From assembly GCF_019320115.1 (NCBI RefSeq), contig NC_089593.1:39688675-39752674 (forward strand): 64,000 nucleotides of DNA. Direction: 5' to 3'. This DNA comes from Miscanthus floridulus. Its lineage: Eukaryota; Streptophyta; Magnoliopsida; Poales; Poaceae. The position numbers and the translations under genes are program-made. The notes below the pieces were generated by a model, which was not told where the DNA came from, did no database searches, and saw only the letters and a list, made by a program, of their open reading frames with translations. Shown here piece by piece: positions 1-14,213 of the stretch; the stretch's first letter is position 1; each line of letters starts with the position of its first letter.

Positions 1-639
1 GATTTCTGAGCCTATTGTACATTAGGCACAAACCGTGCACCTCTCTTGCACTAATACGAACTCTATATCCAAACAGACCGAAACGAGATTCCACTTGAGC
101 CTTGTCACCTAGGAGTTCTATCGGATGCGATCAAAATGATTTCCGAGCCTTGTTTGGAACAAACCGTGCACCTATCTTGCAATAATACTACCACTAACTC
201 CAAATGGACCGAAACAAGATTCCACTTGAGCCTCGTCACCTAGGAGTTCTATCGGGTGCTTCCGAAATGATTTCCGAGCCTTGGTTGGCACAAACCGTGC
301 ACCTATCTTGCACTGATACTAACACTATCTCCAAACGCACCGAAACAAAATTCCACTTGAGCCTCGTCACCTAGGAGTTTCATTGGGTGCGTCCAAAATG
401 ATTTCTAAGCCTGTGGTACATTAGGCACAAATCGTGCACCTGTCTTGCACTGATACTAACACAATCTCCAAACGGTCCGAAACAAGATTCCACTTGAGCC
501 TCGCCACCTAGGAGTACCATCGGGTGCGTCCAAAATGATTTCTGAGCCTATGGTACGTTTGGCACAGACCGTGCACCTTCTTGCACTAATACTAACACTA
601 TATCCAAATGGACCGAAACGAGATTGTACTTGAGCCTCG

Positions 640-1260
640 TCACCTTAGGAGTTCTACCTGGTGCGGTCAAAATGATTTCCAAAGGCCTTTGTTTGGAACA
701 AACCGTGCACCTATCTTGCCACTAATTACTAAACCACTATCTCCAAACGGACCGAAACAAGATTCCACTTGAGCCTTGTCACCTAGGAGTACCATCCGGG
801 TGTGTCCAAAAACGATTTCTGAGCCTATGGTATCTTTGGGCACAGACCGTGCAACCTATCTTGCACTAATACTAACACTATATCCAAACAGACCAAAACG
901 ATATTCACCACTTGAGCCCTCGTCACCTAGGAGTTCTATTGAGTGCTGGGTCAAAATGATTTTCCGAGCCTTGTTTGGAACACAACCGTGCACCTGTCTT
1001 GCACTAATACTAACACTATCTCCAAACGGACCGAAACAAGCTTCCACAGGAGCCTTGTCACCTAGGAGTACCATCAGGTGCGTCCAAAACGATTTTCTGT
1101 AGCCTTATAGTACGTTTGGCCACAGACCGTGCACCTATCTTGCACTAATACTAACACTATATCCAAACGGACCGAAACGAGATGATTCCACTTGAAGCCT
1201 CATCAACCTTGGAGTTCCATCGGGTGCATCCCAAAACGATTTCTGAGCCTATGGTACATT
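640..1260. other. Stretch of satellite dense in single-base insertions
   Basis: Monomers here carry many 1-3 bp insertions not shared with other monomers, for example 'caccttagg', 'ccaaaggcctttg', 'ctaattactaaaccac', 'gtgcaacctatc', 'gagccctcg', 'gattttctgtagcc' and 'tttggccacagacc'. Nearly all are insertions and many lengthen a short homopolymer. Monomers before and after this stretch have normal lengths. The pattern resembles uncorrected long-read sequence more than satellite evolution, which in the rest of the window works mainly by substitution and whole-monomer exchange. It also explains an apparent 108-codon frame at 776-1102. Confidence 0.6.
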
Positions 1261-4200
1261 AGGCACAAACCGTGCACCTATCTTGCACTAATACGAACAC
1301 TATATCCAAATAGACCAAAACGAGATTTCACTTGAGCCTTGTCACCTAGGAGTTCTATCGGGTGCGGTCAAAATGATTTCTGAGCCTTGTTTGGAACAAA
1401 CCGTGCACCTATCTTGCACTAATACTAACACTGACTCCAAACGGACCGAAACAAGATTCCACTTGAGCCTCATCACCTAGGAGTTCTATCGGGTGCTTCC
1501 AAAATGATTTCCAAGCCTCGGTTGGCACAAACCGTGCACCTATCTTGCACAGATACTAACACTATCTCCAAACGCATCGAAACAAAATTCCACTTGAGCC
1601 TCGTCACCTAGGAGTTCCATTGGGTGCGTCCAAAACAATTTCTGAGCCTATGGTACATTAGGCACAAACCGTGCACCTGTCTTGCATTGATACTAACACT
1701 ATCTCCAAACGGTCCGAAACAAGATTCCTCTTGAGCCTCGTCACCTAGGAGTACCATCGGGTGCGTCCAAAATGATTTCTGAGCCTATGGTACATTTGGC
1801 ACAGACCGTGCACCTTTCTTGCACTAATACTAACACTATATCCAAATAGACCGAAACGAGATTCCACTTGACCCTCGTCACCTAGGACTTCTATCGGGTG
1901 CGGTCAAAATGATTTCCGAGCCTTGTTTGGAACAAACCGTGCACCTATCTTGCACTAATACTAACACTATCTCCAAACAGACCGAAACAAGATTGCACTT
2001 GAGCCTCGTCACCTAGGAGTACCATCGGGTGCGTCCAAAATGATTTCTGAGCCTATGGTACGTTTGGCACTGACCGTGCACCTATCTTGCACTAATACTA
2101 ACACTATATCCAAATGGACCAAAATGAGATTCCACTTGAGCCTCGTCACCTAGGAGTTCTATCGAGTGCGGTCAAAATGATTTCTGAGCCTTGTTTGCAA
2201 CAAACCGTGCACCTATCTTGCACTAATACTAACACTATCTCCAAACGGACCGAAACAAGATTCCACTTGAGCCTCGTCACCTAGGAGTACCATCGGGTGC
2301 GTCCAAAATGATTTCTGATCCTATGGTACGTTTGGCACAAACCGTGCACCTATCTTGCACTGATACTAACACTATCTCCAAACGGACCAAAACAAGATTC
2401 CACTTGAGCCTCATCACCTAGGAGTACCATCAGGTGCGTCCAAAATGATTTCTGATCCTATGGTACATTTGGCACAGACCGTGCACCTATCTTGCACTGA
2501 TACTAACACTATCTCCAAACGGACCAAAACAAGATTCCACTTGAGCCTCGTCACCTTGGAGTTCTATGGGGTGCGGTCAAAATGATTTCTGAGCCTTGTT
2601 TGGAAGAAACCGTGCACCTGTCTTGCACTAATACTAACACTATCTCCAAACGGACCGAAACAAGATTCCACTTGAGCCTCGTCACCTAGGAGTACCATCG
2701 GGTGCGTCCAAAATGATTTCTGATCCTATGGTATGTTTGGCACAAACCGTGCACCTATCTTGCACTGATACAAACACTATCTCCAAATGGACTGAAACAA
2801 GATTCCACTTGAGCCTCGTCACCTAGGAGTTCTATTGGGTACGGTCAAAATGATTTCCGAGCCTTGTTTGGAACAAACCGTGCACCTGTCTAGCACTAAT
2901 ACTAACACTATCTCTAAACGGACCGAAACAAGATTCCACTTGAGCCTCGTCATCTAGGAGTTCCATCAGGTGCTTCTGAAATGATTTCCGAGACTTGTTT
3001 GGCACAAACCGTGCACCTATATTGCACTAATACTAACACTATCTCCAAACGGACTGAAACAAGATTCCACTTGAGCCTCGTCCCCTAGGAGTACCATCGG
3101 GTGCGTCCAAAGTGATTTTTGATCCCATGGTACGTTTGACACAAACCGTGCACCTATCTTGCACTAATCCTAACACTATATCCAAACGGACCAAAATGAG
3201 ATTCCACTTGAGCCTCGTCACCTAGGAGTTCTATCGGGTGCGGTCAAAATGATTTCCGAGCCTTGTTTGGAACAAACCATGCACCTGTCTAGCACTAATA
3301 CTAACACTATCTCTAAATGGACCGAAACAAGATTCCACTTGAGCCTCGTCACCTAGGAGTACCATCGGGTGCGTCCAAAACGATTTTTGATCCTATGGTA
3401 CGTTTGGCACAAACCATGCACCTATCTTGCACTAATACTAGCACTATCTCCAAACGGACCAAAACTAGATTCCACTTGAGCCTCGTCACCTAGGAGTACT
3501 ATCAGGTGCGTCCAAAATGATTTCTGATCCTATGGTACGTTTGGCACAAATCGTGCACCTATCTTGCACTGATACTAACACTATCTCTAAATGGACTAAA
3601 ACAAGATTCCACTTGAGCCTCGTCACCTAGGAGTTCCATCGGATGCATCCAAAACGATTTCTAAGCCTATGGTACATTAGGCACAAACCGTGCACCTATC
3701 TTGCACTAATACGAACACTATATCCAAATAGACCAAAATGAGATTCCACTTCAGCCTTGTCACCTAGGAGTTCTATCGGGTGCGGTCAAAATGATTTCCG
3801 AGCCTTGTTTGGAACAAACCGCGCACCTATCTTGCACTAATACTAAAACTAACTCCAAACAGATCGAAACAAGATTCCACTTGAGCCTCGTCATCTAGGA
3901 GTACCATCGGGTGCGTCCAAAATGATTTCTGATCCTATGGTACGTTTGGCACAAACCATGCACCTATCTTGCACTGATACTAACACTATCTCCAAACGGA
4001 CCGAAACAAGATTCCACTTGAGCCTCGTCACCTAGGAGTACCATCGGGTGCGTCCAAAACGATTTCTGATCCTATGGTACGTTTGGCACAAACCGTGCAC
4101 CTCTCTTGCACTGATACTAACACTATCTCCAAACGGACAAAAACAAGATTCCACTTGAGCCTCGTCACCTAGGAGTACCATCGGGTGCGTCCAAAACGAT

Positions 4201-7041
4201 TTCTGATCCGATGGTACGTTTGGCACAAACCATGCACCTCTCTTGCACTGATACTAACACTATCTCCAAACGGACAAAAACAAGATTCCACTTGAGCCTC
4301 GTCACCTAGGAGTTCCATCGGGTGCATCCAAAACGATTTCTGAGCCTATGGTACATTAGGCACAAACCGTGCTCCTATCTTGCACTAATGCGAACACTAT
4401 ATCCAAATAGACCGAAACGAGATTCCAATTCAGCCTTGTCTCCTAGGAGTTCTATCGGGTGCGGTCAAAATGATTTCTGAGCCTTGTTTGGAACAAACCA
4501 TGCACCTATCTTCCACTAATACTAACACTAACTCCAAACAGACCGAAATAAGATTCCACTTGAGCCTCGTCACCTAGGAGTTCTATCGGGTGCTTACAAA
4601 ATGATTTCCGAGCCTTGGTTGGCACAAACCGTGCACCTATCTTGCACTGATACTAACACTGTCTGCAAACGCACCGAAACAAAATTCCACTTGAGCCTCA
4701 TCACCTAGGAGTTCTATTGCGTGCGTCCAAAATGATTTCTGAGCCTATGGAACATTAGGCACAAACCGTGCACCTATCTTGCACTGATACTAACACTATC
4801 TCCAAACAGTCCGAAATAAGATTCCTCTTGAGCCTCGTCACCTAGGAGTACCATCGGGTGCGTCCAAAATGATTTCTGAGCCTATGGTACGTTTGGCATA
4901 GACCGTGCACCTTTCTTGCACTAATACTAACACTATATCCAAACAGACCGAAATGAGATTCCACTTGACCCTCGTCACCTTGGAGTTCTATCGGGTGCGG
5001 TCAAAATGATTTCCGAGCCTTGTTTGGAACAAACCGTGCACCTATCTTGCACTAATACTAACACTATCTCCAAACGGACTGAAACAAGATTCCACTTGAG
5101 CCTCGTCAACTAGGAGTACCATCGGGTGTGTCCAAAACGATTTCTGAGCCTATGGTACGTTTGGCACAGACCGTGCACCTATCTTGCACTAATACTAACA
5201 CTATATCCAAACGGACCAAAATGAGATTCCACTTGAGCCTCATCACCTAGGAGTTCTATCGAGTGTGGTCAAAATGATTTCTGAGCCTTGTTTGCAACAA
5301 ACCGTGCACCTGTCTTGCACTAATACTAACACTATCTCCAAACGGACCGAAACAAGATTCCACTTGAGCCTCGTCACCTAGGAGTACCATCGGGTGCGTC
5401 CAAAATGATTTCTGATCCTATGGTACGTTTGGCACAAACCGTGCACCTATCTTGCACTGATACTAACACTATCTCCAAACGGACCGAAACAAGATTCCAC
5501 TTTAGCCTCGTCACCTAGGAGTTCCATCAGGTGCGTCTAAAATGATTTCTGATCCTATGGTACGTTTGGCACAGACCGTGCACCTATCTTGCACTGATAC
5601 TAACACTATCTCCAAACGGACCGAAACAAGATTCCACTTGAGCCTCGTCACCTTGGAGTTCTATCAGGTGCGGTCAAAATGATTTCTGAGCCTTGTTTGG
5701 AACAAACCGTGCACCTGTCTTGCACTAATACTAACACTATCTCCAAACGGACCAAAACAAGATTCCACTTGAGCCTCGTCACCTAGGAGTACCATCGGGT
5801 GCGTCCAAAATGATTTCTGATCCTATGGTATGTTTGGCACAAACCATGCACCTGTCTTGCACTAATACTAACACTATATCCAAACGGACCGAAATGGGAT
5901 TTCACTTGAGCCTCGTCACCTAGGAGTTCTATCGGGTGCGGTCAAAATGATTTCTGAGCCTTGTTTAGAAGAAACCGTGCACCTGTCTTGCACTAATACT
6001 AACACTATCTCCAAACGGACCGAAACAAGATTCCACTTGAGCCTCGTCAACCAGGAGTACCATCGGGTGTGTCCAAAATGATTTCTGATCCTATGGTATG
6101 TTTAGCACAAACCATGCACCTATCTTGCACTGATACTATTACTATCTCCAAACGGACCGAAACAAGATTCCACTTGAGCCTCGTCACCTAGGAGTACCAT
6201 CGGGTGCATCCAAAACGATTTCTAATCCTATGGTACGTTTGGAACAAACCGTGCACCTATCTTGCACTGATACTAACACTATCTCCAAACGGACTGAAAC
6301 AAGATTCCACTTGAGCCTCGTCACCTAGGAGTTCCATCGGGTGCATCCAAAACGATTTCTGAGCCTATGGTTACATTAGGCACAAACCATGCACCTATCT
6401 TGCACTAATACGAACACTATATCCAAATAGACCAAAACGAGATTCCACTTCAGCCTTGTCACCTAGGAGTTCTATCAGGTCCAGTCAAAATGATTTCCGA
6501 GCCTTGTTTGGAACAAACCATGCACCTATCTTGCACTAATACTAACACTAACTCCAAACAGATCAAAAAAAGATTCCACTTGAGCCTCGTCATCTAGGAG
6601 TACCATCGGGTGCGTCCAAAACGATTTCTGATCCTATGGTACGTTTAGCACAAACCATGCACCTATCTTGCACTGATACTAACACTATCTCCAAACGGAC
6701 CAAAACAAGATTCCACTTGAGCCTCGTCACCTAGGAGTACCATCAGGTGCGTCCAAAATGATTTCTGATCCTATGGTACGTTTGACACAAACCGTGCACC
6801 TATCTTGCACTGATACAAACACTATCTCCAAATGGACCGAAACAGGATTCCATTTGAGCCTCGTCACCTAGGAGTTCTATTGGGTGCGGTCAAAATGATT
6901 TTCGAGCCTTGTTTGGAACAAACCGTGCACCTGTCTAGCACTAATACCAACACTATCTCTAAACAGACCGAAACAAGATTCCACTTGAGCCTCATCATCT
7001 AGGAGTTCCATCAGGTGCTTCCGAAATGATTTCCGAGACTT

Positions 7042-9707
7042 GTTTGGCACAAACCGTGCACCTATATTGCACTAATACTAACACTATCTCCAAACGAACT
7101 AAAACAAGATTCCACTTGAGCCTCGTCCCCTAGGAGTACCATCGGGTGCGTCCAAAATGATTTTTGATCCCATGGTACGTTTGACACAAACCATGCACCT
7201 ATCTTGCACTAATCCTAACACTATATCCAAACGGACCGAAACGAGATTCCACTTGAGCCTCGTCACCTAGGACTTCTATCGGGTGCGGTCAAAATGATTT
7301 CCGAGCCTTGTTTGGAACAAACCTTGCACTTATCTTGCACTAATACTAATACTATCTCCAAACGAACTGAAACAAGATTCCACTTGAGCCTCATCACCTA
7401 GGAGTTCTATCGAGTGCTTCTGAAATGATTTCCGAGCCTTGTTTGGCACAAACCGTGCACCTTTCTTTCATTGAGACTAACACTATCTCCAAACGGACTG
7501 AAACAAGACTCCACTTGAGCCTCGTCACCTAGGAGTTCCATCGGGTGCGTCCAAAATGATTTCTGAGCCTATGGTATATTAGGCACAAACCATGCACATA
7601 TCTTGCACTAAAACTAACACTATATCCAAACGGACCAAAATGGGATTTCACTTGAGCCTCGTCACCTAGGAGTTCTATCGGGTGTGGTCAAAATGATTTC
7701 TGAGCCTTGTTTAGAAGAAACCGTGCACCTGTCTTGCACTAATACTAACACTATCTCCAAATGGACCGAAACGAGATTTCACTTGAGCCTCGTCACCTAG
7801 GAGTTCTATCGGGTGCGGTCAAAATGATTTCTAAGCCTTGTTTGGAACAAACCATGCAAATATCTTGCACTAATACTAACACTAACTCCAAACGGCCGAA
7901 ACAAGATTCCACTTAAGCCTTGTCATCTACGAGATCCATCGGTTGCTTCCGAAATGATTTCTGAGCCTTGTTTGGCACAAACCGTGCACCTATCTTGCAC
8001 TGATACTAACACTATCTCCAAACGGAACGGAACAAGATTCCACTTGAGCCTCGTCACCTAGGAGTACCATAGGGTGCGTCCAAAACGATTTCTGAGCCTA
8101 TGGTATGTTTGGCACAAACCGTGCACCTTTCTTGCACTAATACTAACACTATATCCAAACGGACCAAAATGGGATTTCACTTGAGCCTCGTCACCTAGGA
8201 GTTCTATCGGGTGTGGTCAAAATGATTTCTGAGCCTTGTTTAGAAGAAACCGTGCACCTGTCTTGCACTAATACTAACACTATCTCCAAATGGACCGAAA
8301 CAAGATTCCACTTGAGCCTCGTCACCTAGGAGTACCATCGGGTGCGTCTAAAATGATTTTTGATCCTATGGTACGTTTGGCACAAACCGTGCACCTATAT
8401 TGCACTAATACTAACACTATCTCCAAACGAACTAAAACAAGATTCCACTTGAGCCTCGTCCCCTAGGAGTACCATCGGGTGCGTCCAAAATGATTTTTGA
8501 TCCCATGGTACGTTTGACACAAACCATGCACCTATCTTGCACTAATCCTAACACTATATCCAAACGGACCGAAACGAGATTCCACTTGAGCCTCGTCACC
8601 TAGGACTTCTATCGGGTGCGGTCAAAATGATTTCCGAGCCTTGTTTGGAACAAACCGTGCACTTATCTTGCACTAATACTAATACTATCTCCAAACGAAC
8701 TGAAACAAGATTCCACTTGAGCCTCATCACCTAGGAGTTCTATCGAGTGCTTCTGAAATGATTTCCGAGCCTTGTTTGGCACAAACCGTGCACCTTTCTT
8801 TCATTGAGACTAACACTATCTCCAAACGGACTGAAACAAGACTCCACTTGAGCCTCGTCACCTAGGAGTTCCATCGGGTGCGTCCAAAATGATTTCTGAG
8901 CCTATGGTATATTAGGCACAAACCATGCACATATCTTGCACTAAAACTAACACTATATCCAAACGGACCAAAATGGGATTTCACTTGAGCCTCGTCACCT
9001 AGGAGTTCTATCAGGTGTGGTCAAAATGATTTCTGAGCCTTGTTTAGAAGAAACCATGCACCTGTCTTGCACTAATACTAACACTATCTCCAAATGGACC
9101 GAAACGAGATTTCACTTGAGCCTCGTCACCTAGGAGTTCTATCGGGTGCGGTCAAAATGATTTCTAAGCCTTGTTTGGAACAAACCATGCAAATATCTTG
9201 CACTAATACTAACACTAACTCCAAACGGCCGAAACAAGATTCCACTTAAGCCTCGTCATCTACGAGATCCATCGGTTGCTTCCAAAATGATTTCCGAGCC
9301 TTCTTTGGCACAAACCGTGCACCTATCTTGCACTGATACTAACACTATCTCCAAACGGAACGGAACAAGATTCCACTTGAGCCTCGTCACCTAGGAGTAC
9401 CATAGGGTGCGTCCAAAACGATTTCTGAGCCTATGGTATGTTTGGCACAAACCGTGCACCTTTCTTGCACTAATACTAACACTATATCCAAACGGACCAA
9501 AATGGGATTTCACTTGAGCCTCGTCACCTAGGAGTTCTATCGGGTGTGGTCAAAATGATTTCTGAGCCTTGTTTAGAAGAAACCGTGCACCTGTCTTGCA
9601 CTAATACTAACACTATCTCCAAATGGACCAAAACAAGATTCCACTTGAGCCTCGTCACCTAGGAGTACCATCGGGTGCGTCTAAAATGATTTTTGATCCT
9701 ATGGTAC
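7042..9707 (+). repeat. Tandem duplication of a 1333-bp, ten-monomer block
   Basis: Copy A spans about 7042-8374 and copy B about 8375-9707. Rare variants recur at the same 1333-bp offset: 'cacctatattgcac', 'cctcgtcccctagg', 'gatcccatggtacgtttgac', 'ttctttcattgagac', 'gtgcacatatcttgcac', 'ctacgagatccatcggttg' and 'taccatagggtg'. The breakpoint lies in the sequence 'gtttggcacaaacc', shared by the flanking monomers; the same motif recurs at 9708, so both ends are set within a few bases. The two copies differ by only a handful of transitions. The length fits four L plus six S monomers less one base. Confidence 0.85.
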
Positions 9708-11699
9708 GTTTGGCACAAACCATGCACCTATCTTGCACTAATACTAACACTATCTCCAAACGGACCGAAACTAGATTCCACTTGAGCCTCATCACCTAGG
9801 AGTACTATCAGGTGCGTCCAAAACGATTTCTGATCCTATGGTACGTTTGGCACAAATCGTGCACCTATCTTGCACTAATACTAACACTATCTCTAAACGG
9901 ACTGAAACAAGATTCCACTTGAGCCTCGTCACCTAGGAGTTCCATCGGGTGCATCCAAAACGATTTCTAAGCCTATGGTACATTAGGCACAAACCGTGCA
10001 CCAATCTTGCACTAATACGAACACTATATCCAAATAGACCAAAATGAGATTCCACTTCAGCCTTGTCACCTAGGAGTTCTATCGGGTGCGGTCAAAATGA
10101 TTTCCGAGCCTTGTTTGGAACAAACCGCGCACCTATCTTGCACTAATACTAAAACTAACTCCAAACAGATTGAAACAAGATTCCACTTGAGCCTCATCAT
10201 CTAGGAGTACCAACGGGTGCGTCCAAAACGATTTCTGATCCTATGGTACGTTTGGCACAAACCATGCACCTATCTTGCACTGATACTAACACTATCTCCA
10301 AACGGACCAAAACAAGATTCCACTTGAGCCTCGTCACCTAGGAGTACCATTGGGTGCGTCCAAAACGATTTCTGATCCTATGATACATTTGGCACAAACC
10401 GTGCACCTCTCTTGCACTGATACTAACACTATCTCCAAACGGACAAAAACAAGATTCCACTTGAGCCTCGTCACCTAGGAGTACCATCGAGTGCGTCCAA
10501 AACGATTTTTGATCCTATGGTACGTTTGGCACAAACCGTGCACCTCTCTTGCACTGATACTAACACTATCTCCAAACGGACAAAAACAAGATTCCACTTG
10601 AGCCTCGTCACCTAGGAGTACCATCGGTTGCGTCCAAAACGATTTCTGATCCTATGGTACGTTTGGCACAAACCGTGCACCTCTCTTGCACTGATACTAA
10701 CACTATCTCCAAACGGACAAAAACAAGATTCCACTTGAGCCTCGTCACCTAGGAGTTCCATCGGGTAAATCCAAAACGATTTCTGAGCCTATGGTACATT
10801 AGGCACAAACCGTGCTCGTATCTTGCACTAATACGAACACTATATCCAAATAGACTGAAACGAGATTCCACTTCAGCCTTATCACCTAGGAGTTCTATTG
10901 GGTGCGGTCAAAATGATTTCCGAGCCTTGTTTGGAACAAACCATGCACCTATCTTGCACTAATACTAACACTAACTCCAAATAGACCGAAATAAGATTCC
11001 ACTTGAGCCTCGTCACCTAGGAGTTCTATCGGGTGCTTCCAAAATGATTTCCGAGCCTTGGTTAGCACAAACCGTGCACCTATCTTGCACTGATACTAAC
11101 ACTACCTGCAAACGCACCGAAACAAAATTCCACTTGAGCCTCATCACCTAGGAGTTCCATTGGGTGCGTCCAAAACGATTTCTGAGCCTATGGTACATTA
11201 GGCACAAACCGTGCACCTGTCTTGCACTGATACTAACACTATCTCCAAACAGTCCGAAACAAGATTCCACTTGAGCCTCGTCACCTAGGAGTACCATCGG
11301 GTGCGTCCAAAATGATTTTTGAGCCTATGGTACGTTTGGCATAGACCGTGCACCTTTCTTGCACTAATACTAACACTATATCCAAACGGACCAAAACGAG
11401 ATTCCACTTGAGCCTCGTCACCTAGGAGTTCTATTGGGTGCGGTCAAAATGATTTCCGAGCCTTGTTTGGAACAAACCATGCACCTATCTTGCACTAATA
11501 CTAACACTATCTCCAAACGGACCGAAACAAGATTCCACTTGAGCCTTGTCACCTAGGAGTACCATCGGGTGCGTCCAAAACAATTTCTGAGCCTATGATA
11601 CGTTTGGCACAGACTGTGCACCTATCTTGCACTAATACTAACACTATATCCAAACAGACCGAAACGAGATTCCACTTAAGCCTCGTCACCTAGGAGTTC

Positions 11700-11905
11700 T
11701 ATCGAGTGCGGTCAAAATTATTTCCCAGCCTTGTTTGGAACAAACCGTGCACCTATCCTGCACTAATACTAACACTATCTCCAAACGGACCGAAACAAGA
11801 TTCCACTTGAGCCTCGTCACCTAGGAGTACCATCGGGTGCGTCCAAAACGAATTCTGATCCTATGGTACATTTGGCACAAACCATGCACCTATCTTGCAC
11901 TGATA
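11700..11905 (+). repeat. Uninterrupted paralogue of the retrotransposon target site
   Basis: This pair of monomers carries the variants 'tttcccagcc' and 'cacctatcctgcac', followed one monomer later by 'gatcctatggtacatttggc'. The same variants flank the retrotransposon on its left (47221-47311) and right (52603-52690). Here, and at about 24760-24920 and 37410-37570, the two halves are continuous, with gattc present once (11799-11803, 24836-24840 and 37488-37492). These loci show what the target looked like before insertion. Confidence 0.75.
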
Positions 11906-13089
11906 CTAACACTATCTCCAAACGGACCGAAACAAGATTCCACTTGAGCCTCGTCACCTAGGAGTACCATCGGGTGCGTCCAAAACGATTTCTGATCCTA
12001 TGGTACGTTTGGCACAAACCGTGCACCTATCTTGCACTGATACTAACACTATCTCCAAACGGACTGAAACAAGATTCCACTTGAGCCTCGTCACCTAGGA
12101 GTTCCATCGGGTGCTTCCGAAATGATTTTTGAGCCGTGTTTGGCACAAACCGTGCACCTATCTTCCATTGATACTAACACTATCTCCAAATGGACTAAAA
12201 CAAGATTCCACTTGAGCCTCGTCACCTAGGAGTTCCATCGGGTGCATCCAAAACGATTTCTGAGCCTATGGTACATTAGGCACAAACCGTGCACCTATCT
12301 TGCACTAATACGAACACTATATCCAAATAGGCCGAAACGACATTCCACTTGAGCCTTGTCACCTAGGAGTTCTATCGGGTGCTGTCAAAATGATTTTCGA
12401 GCCTTGTTTGGAACAAATCGTGCACCTATCTTGCACTAATACTAACACTAACTCCAAATAGACCGAAACAAGATGCCACTTGAGCCTCGTCACCTAGGAG
12501 TTCTATCGGGTGCTTCCAAAATGATTTCCGAGCCTTGGTTAGCACAAACCGTGCACCTATCTTGCACTGATACTACCACTACCTGCAAACGCACCGAAAC
12601 AAAATTCCACTTGAGCCTCATCACCTAGGAGTTCCATTGGGTGCGTCCAAAACGATTTCTGAGCCTATGGTACATTAGGCACAAACCGTGCACCTGTCTT
12701 GCACTGATACTAACACTATCTCCAAACAGTCCGAAACAAGATTCCACTTGAGCCTTGTCACCTAGGAGTACCATTGGGTGCGTCCAAAACGATTTCTGAT
12801 CCTATGATACATTTGGCACAAACCGTGCACCTCTCTTGCACTGATACTAACACTATCTCCAAACGGACAAAAACAAGATTCCACTTGAGCCTCGTCACCT
12901 AGGAGTACCATCGAGTGCGTCCAAAACGATTTTTGATCCTTTGGTACGTTTGGCACAAACCGTGCACCTCTCTTGCACTGATACTAACACTATCTCCAAA
13001 CGGACAAAAACAAGATTCCACTTGAGCCTCGTCACCTAGGAGTACCATCGGTTGCGTCCAAAACGATTTCTGATCCTATGGTACGTTTG

Positions 13090-14161
13090 GCACAAACCGT
13101 GCACCTCTCTTGCGCTGATACTAACACTATCTCCAAACGGACAAAAACAAGATTCCACTTGAGCCTCGTCACCTAGGAGTTCCATCGGGTAAATCCAAAA
13201 TGATTTCTGAGCCTATGGTACATTAGGCACAAACCGTGCTCCTATCTTGCACTAATACGAACACTATATCCAAATAGACTGAAACGAGATTCCACTTCAG
13301 CCTTATCACCTAGGAGTTCTATTGGGTGCGGTCAAAATGATTTCCGAGCCTTGTTTGGAACAAACCATGCACCTATCTTGCACTAATACTAACACTAACT
13401 CCAAATAGACCGAAATAAGATTCCACTTGAGCCTCGTCACCTAGGAGTTCTATCGGGTGCTTCCAAAATGATTTCCGGGCCTTGGTTAGCACAAACCGTG
13501 CACCTATCTTGCACTGATACTACCACTACCTGCAAACGCACCGAAACAAAATTCCACTTGAGCCTCATCACCTAGGAGTTCCATTGGGTGCGTCCAAAAC
13601 GATTTCTGAGCCTATGGTACATTAGGCACAAACCGTGCACCTCTCTTGCACTGATACTAACACTATCTCCAAACGGACAAAAACAAGATTCCACTTGAGC
13701 CTCGTCACCTAGGAGTTCCATCGGGTAAATCCAAAACGATTTCTGAGCCTATGGTACATTAGGCACAAACCGTGCTCCTATCTTGCACTAATACGAACAC
13801 TATATCCAAATAGACTGAAACGAGATTCCACTTCAGCCTTATCACCTAGGAGTTCTATTGGGTGCGGTCAAAATGATTTCCGAGCCTTGTTTGGAACAAA
13901 CCATGCACCTATCTTGCACTAATACTAACACTAACACCAAATAGACCGAAATAAGATTCCACTTGAGCCTCGTCACCTAGGAGTTCTATCGGGTGCTTCC
14001 AAAATGATTTCTGAGCCTTGGTTAGCACAAACCGTGCACCTATCTTGCACTGATACTAACACTACCTGCAAACGCACCGAAACAAAATTCCACTTGAGCC
14101 TCATCACCTAGGAGTTCCATTGGGTGCGTCCAAAACGATTTCTGAGCCTATGGTACATTAG
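13090..14161 (+). repeat. Tandem duplication of a 536-bp, four-monomer block
   Basis: Copies at about 13090-13625 and 13626-14161. The diagnostic variant 'tcgggtaaatcc' occurs at 13185 and 13721, an offset of 536 bp, equal to two L plus two S monomers. The breakpoint lies in 'gcacaaaccgtgcacct', present in both flanking monomers. Also shared between copies are 'gtgctcctatc', 'agccttatcacc' and 'ctacctgcaaacgc'. Confidence 0.8.
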
Positions 14162-14213
14162 GCACAAACCGTGCACCTGTCTTGCACTGATACTACACTA
14201 TCTCCAAACAGTC

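Noticed and set aside
776..1102. Apparent 108-codon open frame and an antisense frame in the satellite
   Set aside because: It lies in tandem repeat sequence, has satellite-derived codons and is kept open by local single-base insertions; there is no protein-like content.
4032..4226. Minus-strand open frames in the satellite (also 3039, 12762, 15246, 27998 and 53890)
   Set aside because: They are reverse readings of L-type monomers that happen to lack stops over one or two periods.
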